Source: Pseudomonas fulva (GTDB lineage Bacteria; Pseudomonadota; Gammaproteobacteria; Pseudomonadales; Pseudomonadaceae). Taken from it: DNA of 64,000 nt. Below are positions 1 through 8,161 of the stretch, one piece after another (position 1 is the stretch's first letter; each line of letters begins with the position of its first letter). The stretch covers positions 4,278,001 to 4,342,000 of the forward strand of contig NZ_CP082928.1 in the NCBI RefSeq assembly GCF_023517795.1, read 5' to 3'. A program made the position numbers and the translations under genes. The notes under the pieces are model-generated. The model saw only the letters and a list, made by a program, of their open reading frames with translations. It was not told the origin of the DNA and did no database searches.

Positions 1-1
1 T

Positions 2-88
2 ATCGGCACTGTCGGACTGATGATTCTGTTTGGCGTCGGGTTCACGTATTTCGTCTGGAAGGATGCGAGCAAGAAAAAGCCGCAGTGA
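2..88 (+). CDS. C-terminal end of a small membrane protein (partial)
   Basis: The window opens inside a reading frame that ends in TGA at 86-88. The 28 visible residues are one hydrophobic segment rich in Gly, Leu and Phe followed by a basic tail (KDASKKKPQ), so the protein ends in a membrane helix with a positively charged, probably cytoplasmic, tail. A strong terminator follows, which supports a real gene end. Too little is visible to name the family. Confidence 0.5.
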   Translation: MGTVGLMILFGVGFTYFVWKDASKKKPQ

Positions 89-118
89 TCTCCAGGCTCA
101 CGAGCACGCAAGGCATTG

Positions 119-143
119 GGGCGACTTCGGTCGCCCTTTTTTT
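119..143 (+). terminator. Rho-independent terminator
   Basis: GGGCGAC (119-125), a TTCG tetraloop and GTCGCCC (130-136) form a perfect 7-bp stem, followed directly by seven T (137-143). It ends the transcript of the partial upstream gene and insulates the efflux operon at 291. Confidence 0.9.
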
Positions 144-201
144 CGTACCGCATTCGGCGTATCCATCACCTGGGCCACGCGACCCTCTGGACAGTATATG
201 C

Positions 202-213
202 TTAGCTAGCTAA
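202..213. promoter_or_regulatory. 12-bp perfect palindrome upstream of the efflux operon, candidate operator
   Basis: TTAGCTAGCTAA is a perfect palindrome about 80 bp before the GTG start of the FUSC gene, in an AT-rich patch that suits a promoter. Aromatic-acid and fusaric-acid efflux operons of this type are commonly controlled by LysR or MarR regulators. No such regulator gene is adjacent here, so the binding protein is unknown. The role as an operator is inference. Confidence 0.4.
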
Positions 214-290
214 TAATTTGCCGCCTGCACGGAGGCGGAACCCATCGGCTACGGCTATGTTCAGAGCTGAGACCCTTTTAGGTAAGCACC

Positions 291-2276
291 GTGCGTGATC
301 CCCTGCTGGCGTTCGTTGCGCCGAGCACCCAAGCCCTCCAGTTCGCGATCAAGACCCTGCTCGGCGGCGGTCTGGCGCTTTGGCTCGCCCTGCGCCTGGG
401 CCTCGAACAGCCGCAGTGGGCCCTGATGACCGCCTTTATCGTCGCCCAGCCGCTGTCCGGCATGGTGGTGCAGAAGGGCCTGGCGCGCTTGCTGGGTACC
501 CTGGTCGGCACCTTCATGGCGGTGGTGATGATGGCGCTGTTCGCGCAGATGCCGCTGCTGTTCGTGCTGGCCTTCGCCCTGTGGCTGGGCCTGTGTACGG
601 CGGCGTCGACCATGCTGCGTAGCGCCTGGTCCTACGCCTTCGTGCTGGCCGGCTATACGGTGGCGATCATCGGTTTGCCGGCCATCGGCAAGCCCCAGGT
701 GATCTTCGACGAAGCCATCGCCCGTTCCACGGAGATCTGCCTGGGCATCGTCTGCGCCACCCTGAGCAGCGCATTGCTGTGGCCGCAGCGGGTCGAGCGC
801 CAGCTGGCCCAGCAGGCCCGCGATGCCTGGCAGACCGGCCTGAAGGCGGCGCGCCAGGCGCTGACCGGCGAGGAGGAGGCGCGCAAGGGCCTGCTCGAGG
901 CCCTGTCACGTATCGTCGCCGTGGATGCCCAGCGCGAGCACGCCTGGTTCGAGGGCGAGCGCGGTCGCCAGCGGGCCATCGCCCTGCGGGTACTCAGCCG
1001 CGACCTGCTCGGCGTGCTGCGCCTGGCCCGCGGTGTGGCGCGCCAGTGGCGGCAATTGAACAGCCTCGAGGCCGAGGCCGTGGCGCCCTGGTTGCAGGAG
1101 GTCGACGAGCGCCTGCAGAACGACGCAGACGACCGGGCGCAGCTGATCGAGCGCCTGCGTCAGGCTGCCGGGGACGACGAGCTAAACGGCGGCCAGCAGC
1201 TGTGCCTGGAGCGCATGGCGGTGCTGCTGATGCGTATCGAGGACGCCAGCCGTGCGCTGCTGGCCGTCGAGCAGGGCAGGGCGCCGGCCGATGCGCCGCG
1301 GGCGCTGTCCTGGCACTACGACTGGCAGAGCGCGCTGGTCTATGGCTCGCGCAGCGCGCTGGCGTTCCTGACCCTGGCGAGCTTCTGGCTGGCCACCGGC
1401 TGGACCCACGCCACCGGCGCCATGCTGCTGGCCTGCGTGGTGTGCAGCCTGTTCGCGCGGCTGGAGGCGGCGCCGCAGATCGGCCTGATGTTCCTGCGCG
1501 GCATTTTGTACGCGCTGCCGGTGGCGTTCTTCGTCGGGCAGATCCTGATGCCGCAGATCGACGGTTTCGTGATGCTCTGCATGGTGCTCGGCGTGCCACT
1601 GTTCTTTGGCGTGCTGGGCATGGCCAAGCCGGCGGTGGCGGCTACGTCCACGGCGTTCTGCCTGCACTTCATCGTACTCTGCCTGCCGCCACCGGGTGTC
1701 GGCTACAACGTCGAATTCTTCCTCAACGAGGCGCCGGGCATGCTCATGGGCGTGGCCGTGGCGGTCATGGCGTTTCGCGTGATCGTGCTGCGCAACCCGG
1801 TGTGGCATGGCCGGCGCCTGGTGCATGCCATGCTGGTCGACCTCGGCCGGCTCACCCGTCGCGACCTGGGCCGGGCTGAAAACTGGTTCGGCGGGCGCAT
1901 GGCCGACCGCCTGCTGCAGCTGGCGCGGCACTATCCGGCGCGCCCGGATCAGGCACGCAGCCGCTGGGACGAGGGTGTGGCCGGTCTTGACCTGGGTGAT
2001 GAATTGCTGCACCTGCGCGCCTGCCTGGCCAGGGCCGATGCCGGTTTGGCGCGCTCGCAGCGGCGCTTTCTGGAACGTCTCGACGATGCTCTGGAGCGCG
2101 GCCCCGCACCGGGCCGCGAGGACGCGCTGAACGCACCGGTGGCCGAATTGCAGGAGGCCCTGCGCGCCTGCACGCCAAGCATCGACAAGCGCCTGGCCGA
2201 GGCGGCGCTGTTGCAGTTGCAGAACGGCTGGCGTCATTGGTGCCACTTGAGAGGAGCGGATCATGGGCTTGCATGA
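291..2276 (+). CDS. FUSC-family inner-membrane efflux transporter (AaeB-like)
   Basis: 661 aa, with GTG as the start. The FUSC/AaeB architecture is visible: an N-terminal block of membrane helices at about 15-170, a long charged cytoplasmic stretch at about 180-340 rich in Arg, Glu and Leu, a second membrane block at about 345-500, and a soluble C-terminal part. The family exports aromatic carboxylic acids or fusaric acid together with an HlyD-type adaptor. It overlaps the next gene, a DUF1656 protein, by 14 nt, and an HlyD gene follows, so this is the pump subunit of an aaeB-aaeX-aaeA type operon. No outer-membrane channel is encoded here. The substrate cannot be read from the sequence. Confidence 0.88.
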   Translation: MRDPLLAFVAPSTQALQFAIKTLLGGGLALWLALRLGLEQPQWALMTAFIVAQPLSGMVVQKGLARLLGTLVGTFMAVVMMALFAQMPLLFVLAFALWLGLCTAASTMLRSAWSYAFVLAGYTVAIIGLPAIGKPQVIFDEAIARSTEICLGIVCATLSSALLWPQRVERQLAQQARDAWQTGLKAARQALTGEEEARKGLLEALSRIVAVDAQREHAWFEGERGRQRAIALRVLSRDLLGVLRLARGVARQWRQLNSLEAEAVAPWLQEVDERLQNDADDRAQLIERLRQAAGDDELNGGQQLCLERMAVLLMRIEDASRALLAVEQGRAPADAPRALSWHYDWQSALVYGSRSALAFLTLASFWLATGWTHATGAMLLACVVCSLFARLEAAPQIGLMFLRGILYALPVAFFVGQILMPQIDGFVMLCMVLGVPLFFGVLGMAKPAVAATSTAFCLHFIVLCLPPPGVGYNVEFFLNEAPGMLMGVAVAVMAFRVIVLRNPVWHGRRLVHAMLVDLGRLTRRDLGRAENWFGGRMADRLLQLARHYPARPDQARSRWDEGVAGLDLGDELLHLRACLARADAGLARSQRRFLERLDDALERGPAPGREDALNAPVAELQEALRACTPSIDKRLAEAALLQLQNGWRHWCHLRGADHGLA

Positions 2277-2466
2277 GTGGTCGTTGGGCGGCGTATTGCT
2301 GAGCCCCATGGCGGCCTACGCGGTTTTGGCGCTGCTGCTCACCGGCGTGATTCGCCTCGGGCTGCAGCGTGTCGGTTTGGCACAGTGGATCTGGCACGAA
2401 GCGTTGTTCGACTGCGCCCTGTTCGTTTGCGTCCTGGCGGCGGTGATTGCCGTCCTGGCGAATTAA
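2263..2466 (+). CDS. DUF1656 small membrane protein (AaeX-like)
   Basis: 67 aa with two predicted membrane helices at about 15-35 and 45-65. It starts inside the end of the FUSC gene (14-nt overlap) and is followed after 10 nt by the HlyD gene. Placement between a FUSC pump and an HlyD adaptor, the length and the two-helix layout match the DUF1656/AaeX family. Members always occur in such operons but have no defined biochemical role. It probably helps assembly of the pump. Confidence 0.85.
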   Translation: MGLHEWSLGGVLLSPMAAYAVLALLLTGVIRLGLQRVGLAQWIWHEALFDCALFVCVLAAVIAVLAN

Positions 2467-2476
2467 GGAGAAAAGC

Positions 2477-3328
2477 ATGCGTTCGACCATTCGCGTCGGC
2501 ATCACCCTGGCCGTGGTGGTAGCGGCGATCCTGGCTGGCTCGTGGATCTGGCAGCACTACATGTATTCGCCCTGGACCCGGGACGCCCGGGTGCGTGCCG
2601 ACGTGGTGACCATCGCCCCGGACGTGTCCGGCTGGGTGCTGGAACTCAAGGTGCGCGACAACCAGCAGGTGAAAGCCGGCGACCTGCTGATGACCATCGA
2701 CCGTGACCGCTACCAGGCCGCCCTGGAAAAGGCCCAGGCCGTGGTGGATATCCGCAGGCAGCAGCTCAGCCTGCGCGAGCACGAAGCGTCCCGTCGCGCG
2801 CGCCTGGGCAGCCAGGCGATCAGCGCCGAGCTGCGCGAGAACGCGCAGATCAACGCCGAGATGGCCCGTAGCGAATACCGCGAGGCCCAGGCCGACCTGC
2901 GGATCGCCCAGCTCAACCTCGAGCGCAGCGAAGTGCGCGCGCCGCGTGACGGCCAGGTCACCAACCTCAGGCTGGCCCAGGGCAACTACGTGACGGCCGG
3001 GCAGGCGGTGATGGCCCTGGTCGATACCGCCTCGTTCTACGTGCAGGCGTATTTCGAGGAAACCAAGCTGCCGCGCATCCAGGTCGGCGCACCGGTGGAA
3101 ATCTGGTTGATGGGCGGTGAGCAGGAGATTCGGGGCGAAGTGGAAGGCATCAGCCGCGGCATCACCGACCGCAACGCCAGCCCGGACGGCCAACTGCTGG
3201 CCAACGTCGAGCCGACCTTCAACTGGGTGCGCCTGGCCCAGCGCATTCCGGTGCGCATCAAGCTCGATAGCCTGCCCGAGAAGGTTCAGCTCAGTGCCGG
3301 CATGACCGCCAGCGTGCGGGTGGAGTAG
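2477..3328 (+). CDS. HlyD-family periplasmic adaptor (AaeA-like)
   Basis: 283 aa. The ATG at 2477 is chosen because AAGGAG lies at 2465-2470; an upstream in-frame start at 2447 would lie inside the DUF1656 gene. One N-terminal anchor helix (about 8-28) is followed by a biotinyl-lipoyl-like half (VVTIAPDVSGWVLEL), a helical hairpin (about 75-140), the second lipoyl half (SEVRAPRDGQV) and a beta-barrel domain. It should link the FUSC pump to an outer-membrane channel encoded elsewhere. It is the last gene of the operon; palindromic repeats follow. Confidence 0.88.
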   Translation: MRSTIRVGITLAVVVAAILAGSWIWQHYMYSPWTRDARVRADVVTIAPDVSGWVLELKVRDNQQVKAGDLLMTIDRDRYQAALEKAQAVVDIRRQQLSLREHEASRRARLGSQAISAELRENAQINAEMARSEYREAQADLRIAQLNLERSEVRAPRDGQVTNLRLAQGNYVTAGQAVMALVDTASFYVQAYFEETKLPRIQVGAPVEIWLMGGEQEIRGEVEGISRGITDRNASPDGQLLANVEPTFNWVRLAQRIPVRIKLDSLPEKVQLSAGMTASVRVE

Positions 3329-3344
3329 GGCGCGTTTGGTCAAT

Positions 3345-3401
3345 GTGGGAGGGGCTTTGCCCGGGCTCCCCACGGTATATCGGGGCTAAAGCCCCTCCCA
3401 C
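3345..3401. repeat. Pseudomonas-type intergenic palindrome (GTGGGAGGGGCTTT family)
   Basis: GTGGGAGGGGCTTT at 3345-3358 is exactly complementary to AAAGCCCCTCCCAC at 3388-3401, giving a 14-bp stem with a 29-nt loop. Elements with this core are common between genes in Pseudomonas. It lies between two convergent operons and may act as a bidirectional transcript end. Confidence 0.75.
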
Positions 3402-3406
3402 GGTTT

Positions 3407-3444
3407 CGTAGCCCGGGTATCGCTGCGCGCAACGCCGGGCTACG
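3407..3444. repeat. Second intergenic palindrome (CGTAGCCCGG family)
   Basis: CGTAGCCCGG (3407-3416) pairs perfectly with CCGGGCTACG (3435-3444). It is another common Pseudomonas intergenic palindrome, placed directly after the first one and 12 nt before the end of codA. Confidence 0.65.
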
Positions 3445-3456
3445 GGCGGCGATTGA

Positions 3457-4692
3457 TCAGCCGCGCTGCACGCTCGCTGGCGTGCGGCGCATCAGCACTT
3501 CCCCGTGGCGCACCGAGACCAGGGCATGGCCCTGGGTGCGGACCATCTCGTAATCGTCGGGCGCCGAGAGAATCAGCAGGTTGGCCGGGCGACCCACTTC
3601 GATGCCGTAGCGCTCACCCAGGTGCAGGGTGCGGGCGCTGTTGTCGGTGATCAGGTCCAGGCTGCGCTTGAGGTCTTCGTAGCCGAGCATATGGCAGATA
3701 TGCAGGCCGGCTTCGAGGATGCGCAGGATGTTGCCGTTGCCCAGCGGGTACCAGGGGTCGACGATGGAGTCCTGGCCGAAGCAGACGTTCATGCCGGCGC
3801 GGTCGATCTCCGCCACGCGGGTCAGGCCCCGGCGTTTCGGGTAGCTGTCGAAGCGGCCCTGCAGGTGGATGCTCTCGGTGGGGCAGGAGACGAAGTTGAT
3901 GCCGCTCATCTTCAGCAGGCGAAACAGCTTGGAGCAGTAGGCGTTGTCGTAGGAGCCCATGGCCACGGTGTGGCTGGCGGTGACCCGCGCGCCCATGCCG
4001 CGCACCCGGGCTTCTTCGGCCAGCACTTCGAGAAAGCGCGACTGCGGGTCGTCGGTCTCGTCGCAGTGCACGTCCACTAGGCAGCCGGTGCGCTCGGCCA
4101 GATCCATCAGGAACTTGATCGAGCTGACGCCCTGGTCACGGGTATTCTCGAAATGCGGAATGCCGCCGACCACGTCGGCGCCCAGCGCCACCGCCTGCTC
4201 CATCAGCGCACGGCCGTTGGCATAAGACTCGATGCCCTCCTGGGGAAAGGCGACGATCTGCAGGTCGATCAGGTGGCGGGTTTCCTCGCGCACTTCGAGC
4301 ATCGCCTTGAGGGCAGCCAGGCTCGGGTCGGTGACGTCGACGTGGGTGCGCACGTGCTGGATGCCGTGGTCGACCAGCATGTCGATGGTCTTCTTGGCGC
4401 GGCTCTTGGTGTCTTCATGGGTGACCAGCGCCTTGCGCTCGGCCCAGCGCTCGATGCCTTCGAACAGCGTGCCGCTCATGTTCCAGGCCGGCTCGCCGGC
4501 GGTCAGGGTGGCGTCCAGATGAATATGCGGCTCGACGAAGGGCGCGACCACCAGGTTGCTGGCGGCATCGAGATCACCTGCGCCGGCGCTGACCTCCCTC
4601 GGCTGCTCGCTGATGGCGGCAATCTGCGCGCCGTCCAGGGCAATGTGGAAAAGACCTTCGCGGCCACGCAGGCGGGCGTTGACGATGTTCAT
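3457..4692 (-). CDS. codA: CodA-type cytosine deaminase / related amidohydrolase
   Basis: 411 aa. It aligns over its whole length with E. coli CodA, a cytosolic amidohydrolase that converts cytosine to uracil. Metal and catalytic residues are in place: H56/H58 (EPHIHLD), Q151 (FPQEGI), H209 and E212 (VHCDET), H241 (ASHT) and D308. The residue after the metal-binding Asp differs: E. coli has FGHDD, this protein has FGQDS (S309). The Asp lost (E. coli D314) contacts the pyrimidine ring, so the preferred substrate may differ (isoguanine, creatinine or another pyrimidine). It is the last gene of codB-pucR-codA, with a 4-nt overlap with the regulator. Confident for family, less so for exact substrate. 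Confidence 0.85.
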   Translation of the reverse strand: MNIVNARLRGREGLFHIALDGAQIAAISEQPREVSAGAGDLDAASNLVVAPFVEPHIHLDATLTAGEPAWNMSGTLFEGIERWAERKALVTHEDTKSRAKKTIDMLVDHGIQHVRTHVDVTDPSLAALKAMLEVREETRHLIDLQIVAFPQEGIESYANGRALMEQAVALGADVVGGIPHFENTRDQGVSSIKFLMDLAERTGCLVDVHCDETDDPQSRFLEVLAEEARVRGMGARVTASHTVAMGSYDNAYCSKLFRLLKMSGINFVSCPTESIHLQGRFDSYPKRRGLTRVAEIDRAGMNVCFGQDSIVDPWYPLGNGNILRILEAGLHICHMLGYEDLKRSLDLITDNSARTLHLGERYGIEVGRPANLLILSAPDDYEMVRTQGHALVSVRHGEVLMRRTPASVQRG

Positions 4693-5930
4693 GGGGTACT
4701 CCTTGGCAGGCTATGAGACGACAGGCGACGGATCAGCAGGGCGATGCTGATGTTCAGCCGGTCGTGAGGATCATCGAACGAGCAGCCGGTCAGCGCTTCG
4801 ATACGTTGTACACGGTAGCTCAGGGTGTTGCGGTGTACGCCCAGGCGTTGCGCGGCCAGGGCGAGGTTGGCGTTCTCGAAGAACCAGGCTTCCAGGGTCG
4901 GCATCAGCACCGGCTCGTGGCGTGAATCATCGCCGATCAGCGGGCCCAGGGTGCGCTCGACGAAGCGCTCGAGCAGGCTGCGGTCGCGGATCGCGGCGAG
5001 CAATTCGATCGCCCCCAGTTCGTTGAAGCTGCACGAGCCCAGCCGCTCGGGAAAGGCCTGGGCGGCGACCAGGGCCTGGCGGGCCTGGCCGAGGGCGAGG
5101 GCGAAGCGCTGGGGCGGGTGGCCGCCGGTGCTGAGGCCGAGCACCGTGCGTTGCGGCTGCAGGCGCGCGTCCAGCGCGCCGAGCAGTTCGCTCAGCAGCG
5201 TGCGATTGCGTTGTTCGTCGTGATTGTTCGTGCAGGGCAGCAGGGCGATCCAATGCTCGCCCTGGCCGATCAGTGGCAGGGCGTCACCCAGTGCCTGCAG
5301 GCACTGCTCGAGGCGCTGCTGCAGGCACTGGCGGGCGTCGCGCAGCAGGCGTTCGCCGTTGGCGGCCGCCTCGCCGTCGAACAGTTGCTCGCTGTTCTGC
5401 AGGCGCAGCAGGGCGACCTGGCGCGGCACGTTCAGCGGCAGATCGAGGCTGGCAGCGCGCTGCAGCAGGATATCGATGGACTGGTAGTCGCCTTCCAGCA
5501 GTTGCTCCAGCACGTGCTGGCGCGAGCTGCCGAGCACCTGCTGGTGTACCAGTGCCGTACCGATGGCCTGGGTGACCACCACCATCTTCAACCCGTAGGG
5601 CTGTTCCAATAGCGGCAGGCCCAGGCGTTCGGCTTCGGCGATCACGCTGGCCGGAATCGCCTGGATGTACTCTGCGCCGGTGAGGATCACCAGCCCGGCG
5701 GTGGCCCGTTCGACCGCCTGGCGCACCAGAAGCAGCAGGTTGGCTTCATCACGCGGATGGTTGATGCCGGTGACGAACACCAGCTCGCCGCCCATCACCC
5801 AGTCGGCGATGTCCGCGTTCTCGGCCACGTAGGGCCAGCGCACCGGGTTGCCCCGGGCCGCCTGGCCGGCGCGCAGGCGCAGCGCCTGCAGGCCGGGCAG
5901 GGTCAGTACGTCGGCGACGCTCAGGCTCAT
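4689..5930 (-). CDS. PucR-family transcriptional regulator
   Basis: 413 aa. The ATG at 5930 is chosen because it overlaps the codB stop (ATGA) and begins the conserved MSLSVADVLTLPGL stretch typical of the PucR N-terminal domain; a longer frame upstream would lie within codB. The C-terminal helix-turn-helix reads NANLALAAQRLGVHRNTLSYR (about 350-375), the HTH_30 signature. PucR proteins usually activate purine or pyrimidine catabolism in response to a pathway metabolite. Being inside the codB-codA operon it very likely controls this operon, perhaps through the 17-bp inverted repeat at 7283-7299. Confidence 0.88.
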   Translation of the reverse strand: MSLSVADVLTLPGLQALRLRAGQAARGNPVRWPYVAENADIADWVMGGELVFVTGINHPRDEANLLLLVRQAVERATAGLVILTGAEYIQAIPASVIAEAERLGLPLLEQPYGLKMVVVTQAIGTALVHQQVLGSSRQHVLEQLLEGDYQSIDILLQRAASLDLPLNVPRQVALLRLQNSEQLFDGEAAANGERLLRDARQCLQQRLEQCLQALGDALPLIGQGEHWIALLPCTNNHDEQRNRTLLSELLGALDARLQPQRTVLGLSTGGHPPQRFALALGQARQALVAAQAFPERLGSCSFNELGAIELLAAIRDRSLLERFVERTLGPLIGDDSRHEPVLMPTLEAWFFENANLALAAQRLGVHRNTLSYRVQRIEALTGCSFDDPHDRLNISIALLIRRLSSHSLPRSTP

Positions 5931-7198
5931 GCGCGGGCGACCACGCCACGTGCGGCGAAGACTTTCTTCGTCTCGAACAGGGCGATGTACACCACGGCAG
6001 CGACGGCGATGCCCACCAGCGGCGCGATCCAGGGCGAGAAGTAGGCGCACAGCGCGCCGACGCCGTAGGCGCCGAGGCCGACCCAGTTGAAGGCCGGGAT
6101 GCGGGCTTCGGCGAGCAGCGGGTAGCGGCTCTTATGACCGTAGAAATAGTCGGCCATGATCACTCCGCCAATCGGCGGGATGATCGAGCCGAGCAGGATC
6201 AGGAAGGGGATCAGCAGCTCGTACATGCCGCCGATGGCGAGCAGCGTGCCGATGCCGGCGCCGACCACGGTCACCGTCTTGCGCCGGCCGGTGCGCAGCA
6301 GGTTGCAGCCGGCGGCGGCGAAGTTGTAGATGGTGTTGTCCTGGGTGGTCCACAGGTTGAGGAACAGCATCACCACAGCCGCCATGGACAGGCCTTGCAG
6401 CACCAGCACTTCGACGACGTCCGGCTGCTGGTAGACGATGGCGCCATAGGCACCGGCGACGATCATCAGGCCGTTGCCCAGGAAGAAGCCGACCATGCTG
6501 GCGATCACCGCGATACGCCCGGTGCGGGCGAAGCGCGTCCAGTTGGTGGCCTGGGTGGCGCCGCTGACGAAGGTGCCGAAGACCATGGTGATGGCCACGC
6601 TCAGGGTCATGCTCTGGGTCGGCTCGATGGCCATCAGCGCGCTCAGGCCACCGATGTCGTCGGTGGCGATCCACAGCGAGCAGAGCAGCAGGGCGAGCAT
6701 CGCCGGCACGGAAATCCGCGAGAGGATATCCAGGCCCTTGTAGCCGATGAACGCGGTGATGCAGAAGGCGAAGCCGAACAGCACCATCAGCGGGATGGTC
6801 AGGCCTTGCGGCAGGCCGAGAATCTTCACCAGCACGATGGCCACCGTGGCGGTGCCCCAGGCGTACCAGCCGATCTGGGTGAAACCGAGCAGCACGTCGG
6901 AGAGCTTGCTGCCGGCCTCGCCAAAGCAGAAGCGGCCCATCAGCACCGAGTTGAGGCCGCTGCGGCAGGCGATCAGGCCCAGCACGGCAGCGTAGGCGCC
7001 GAGCAGCAGGTTGCCGATGATCGCCGCCCAGATCAGCGTGGTGAAGTCGAAGGCCATGCCGATCTTGCCGCCGGCGAACATGGTGGCGGTGAAGAAGGTG
7101 AAGGAGAACAGCATGATCGAGGTGGAGAACAGCCCCTTGCGGGCGCCGGCCGGCACTTCGCTCAAGGGGTAGTCGCTGTCGGTGGTGGGGTGGGTCAT
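5927..7198 (-). CDS. codB: NCS1-family cytosine permease (CodB-like)
   Basis: 423 aa with about 12 membrane helices. It matches E. coli CodB in length and motifs (ARKGLFSTSIMLFSFTFF near the N-terminus, QIGWYAWG, NLWTTQDNTIY, PPIGGVIMADY). NCS1 carriers import nucleobases with H+ or Na+. The start at 7198 gives the normal family N-terminus (MTHPTTDSDYPLSEVPAGAR); a longer frame to 7297 would run through the putative operator. It is the first gene of the operon and overlaps pucR by 4 nt. It supplies cytosine or a related base to CodA. Confidence 0.88.
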   Translation of the reverse strand: MTHPTTDSDYPLSEVPAGARKGLFSTSIMLFSFTFFTATMFAGGKIGMAFDFTTLIWAAIIGNLLLGAYAAVLGLIACRSGLNSVLMGRFCFGEAGSKLSDVLLGFTQIGWYAWGTATVAIVLVKILGLPQGLTIPLMVLFGFAFCITAFIGYKGLDILSRISVPAMLALLLCSLWIATDDIGGLSALMAIEPTQSMTLSVAITMVFGTFVSGATQATNWTRFARTGRIAVIASMVGFFLGNGLMIVAGAYGAIVYQQPDVVEVLVLQGLSMAAVVMLFLNLWTTQDNTIYNFAAAGCNLLRTGRRKTVTVVGAGIGTLLAIGGMYELLIPFLILLGSIIPPIGGVIMADYFYGHKSRYPLLAEARIPAFNWVGLGAYGVGALCAYFSPWIAPLVGIAVAAVVYIALFETKKVFAARGVVARA

Positions 7199-7282
7199 GG
7201 CCTGGCTCCACAGGATGAGGGAAGCCATGGCTATAGCAGGCGACGTGCCAACTGATCGGTTTGGCAGCACGTACAGTGCGGG

Positions 7283-7299
7283 TTGTGCGATGTGCACAA
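7283..7299. promoter_or_regulatory. 17-bp inverted repeat upstream of codB, candidate PucR operator
   Basis: TTGTGC-GATGT-GCACAA is a perfect 6-5-6 inverted repeat 84 bp before the codB start, in a gene-free stretch. PucR-family activators bind such dyads upstream of nucleobase operons. The link to this PucR is inferred from position only. Confidence 0.5.
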
Positions 7300-7458
7300 T
7301 GAAACGAGGTTTTTCGGCTTTTTATGGGGATTATGGTTGTGTGAAATGAACAGATTTGACCTGTCTTGGTGCGATGCCGACGGGCATGCACCAAGAGGTC
7401 ACTGGGCGCCTCGATACGCTTTTGCCTGCTAATTGGAGGGTACAGCCGTTCGCTAGAT

Positions 7459-7533
7459 GTAGGGTGGATGACGCTCTTTTCATCCACATTGCGATCGCAG
7501 AGCGGTGGACGGATGGGGCGTCGTCCACCCTAC
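7459..7533. repeat. Intergenic palindrome of the GTAGGGTGGAYGACGC family
   Basis: GTAGGGTGGATGACGC (from 7459) pairs with GCGTCGTCCACCCTAC (ending 7533). The same core returns inside the repeats at 29880-31180 and in reduced form at 41445-41472. The rest of the 397-nt gap between codB and the DUF1993 gene shows no ORF that I trust. Confidence 0.7.
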
Positions 7534-7595
7534 GACAGGCCACTTGCGCCTTGTAGCAGTGGCTTCACACGGTTCACTGAATACTGCGAGAGCCC

Positions 7596-8102
7596 TCAGC
7601 GGGTGCCTAGAAAGTCGCGCTTACCCAGTTCCACGCCGTTGTGGCGCAGGATGGCGTAGGTGGTGGTGATGTGGAAGTACAGGTTGGGCAGCACGTGATC
7701 GAGCAGGAAGGCCTGGCCCTGGAAGTGGGTTTCCTTGTCACGGCGCTTGAGCGTCACGGTGCGGTCTTCGCTGCCGTCGAGCTGGGCGGCGCTGATGCCC
7801 TGCACGAATTCCAGGGTCTTGGCGATACGTGCCTGCAGCTCGGCGAAGCTGGTTTCGTCATCGGCATGGCTCGGCGCCTCGACGCCGGCCAGCAGGGCTG
7901 CACCGGCCTTGACGGTGTCACAGGCGATCTGCACCTGGCGGCTGAGCGGGAACATGTCCGGCGCCAGGCGCGAGGCGAGCAGCACGCTCTGCTCGATCTT
8001 GCGGGCTTCGGCGTTGGCCGCAGCGAGGCCGAGGATGGTCGACAGGTTGGTCAGCTGGCGAGTGAACACCGGGATCGAGATGGAATGCATGGACAGTGGC
8101 AT
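7596..8102 (-). CDS. DUF1993 domain protein
   Basis: 168 aa, a soluble all-helical protein covering one DUF1993 domain (DinB/YfiT-like four-helix bundle). Typical stretches are the N-terminal SIPVFTRQLTNLSTIL and the HFQGQAFLLDHVLPNLYFHITTTYAILRHNGV tail with conserved His residues that may bind metal. Function unknown. It lies 59 nt after phaJ4 on the same strand and probably belongs to the lipase-phaJ4 transcript, as in P. aeruginosa where I recall a similar small gene at this position. Confidence 0.8.
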   Translation of the reverse strand: MPLSMHSISIPVFTRQLTNLSTILGLAAANAEARKIEQSVLLASRLAPDMFPLSRQVQIACDTVKAGAALLAGVEAPSHADDETSFAELQARIAKTLEFVQGISAAQLDGSEDRTVTLKRRDKETHFQGQAFLLDHVLPNLYFHITTTYAILRHNGVELGKRDFLGTR

Positions 8103-8161
8103 GGTGAGTTCCAGAAAGGGTCAGAGGAGGGAGGCGCAGGCCCGAGCCTGCGCGCAATGCA

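Noticed and set aside
1182..2309. Long minus-strand ORF inside the FUSC gene
   Set aside because: Antisense shadow of a GC-rich gene: composition dominated by Arg, Gln and His, no motifs, no ribosome site.
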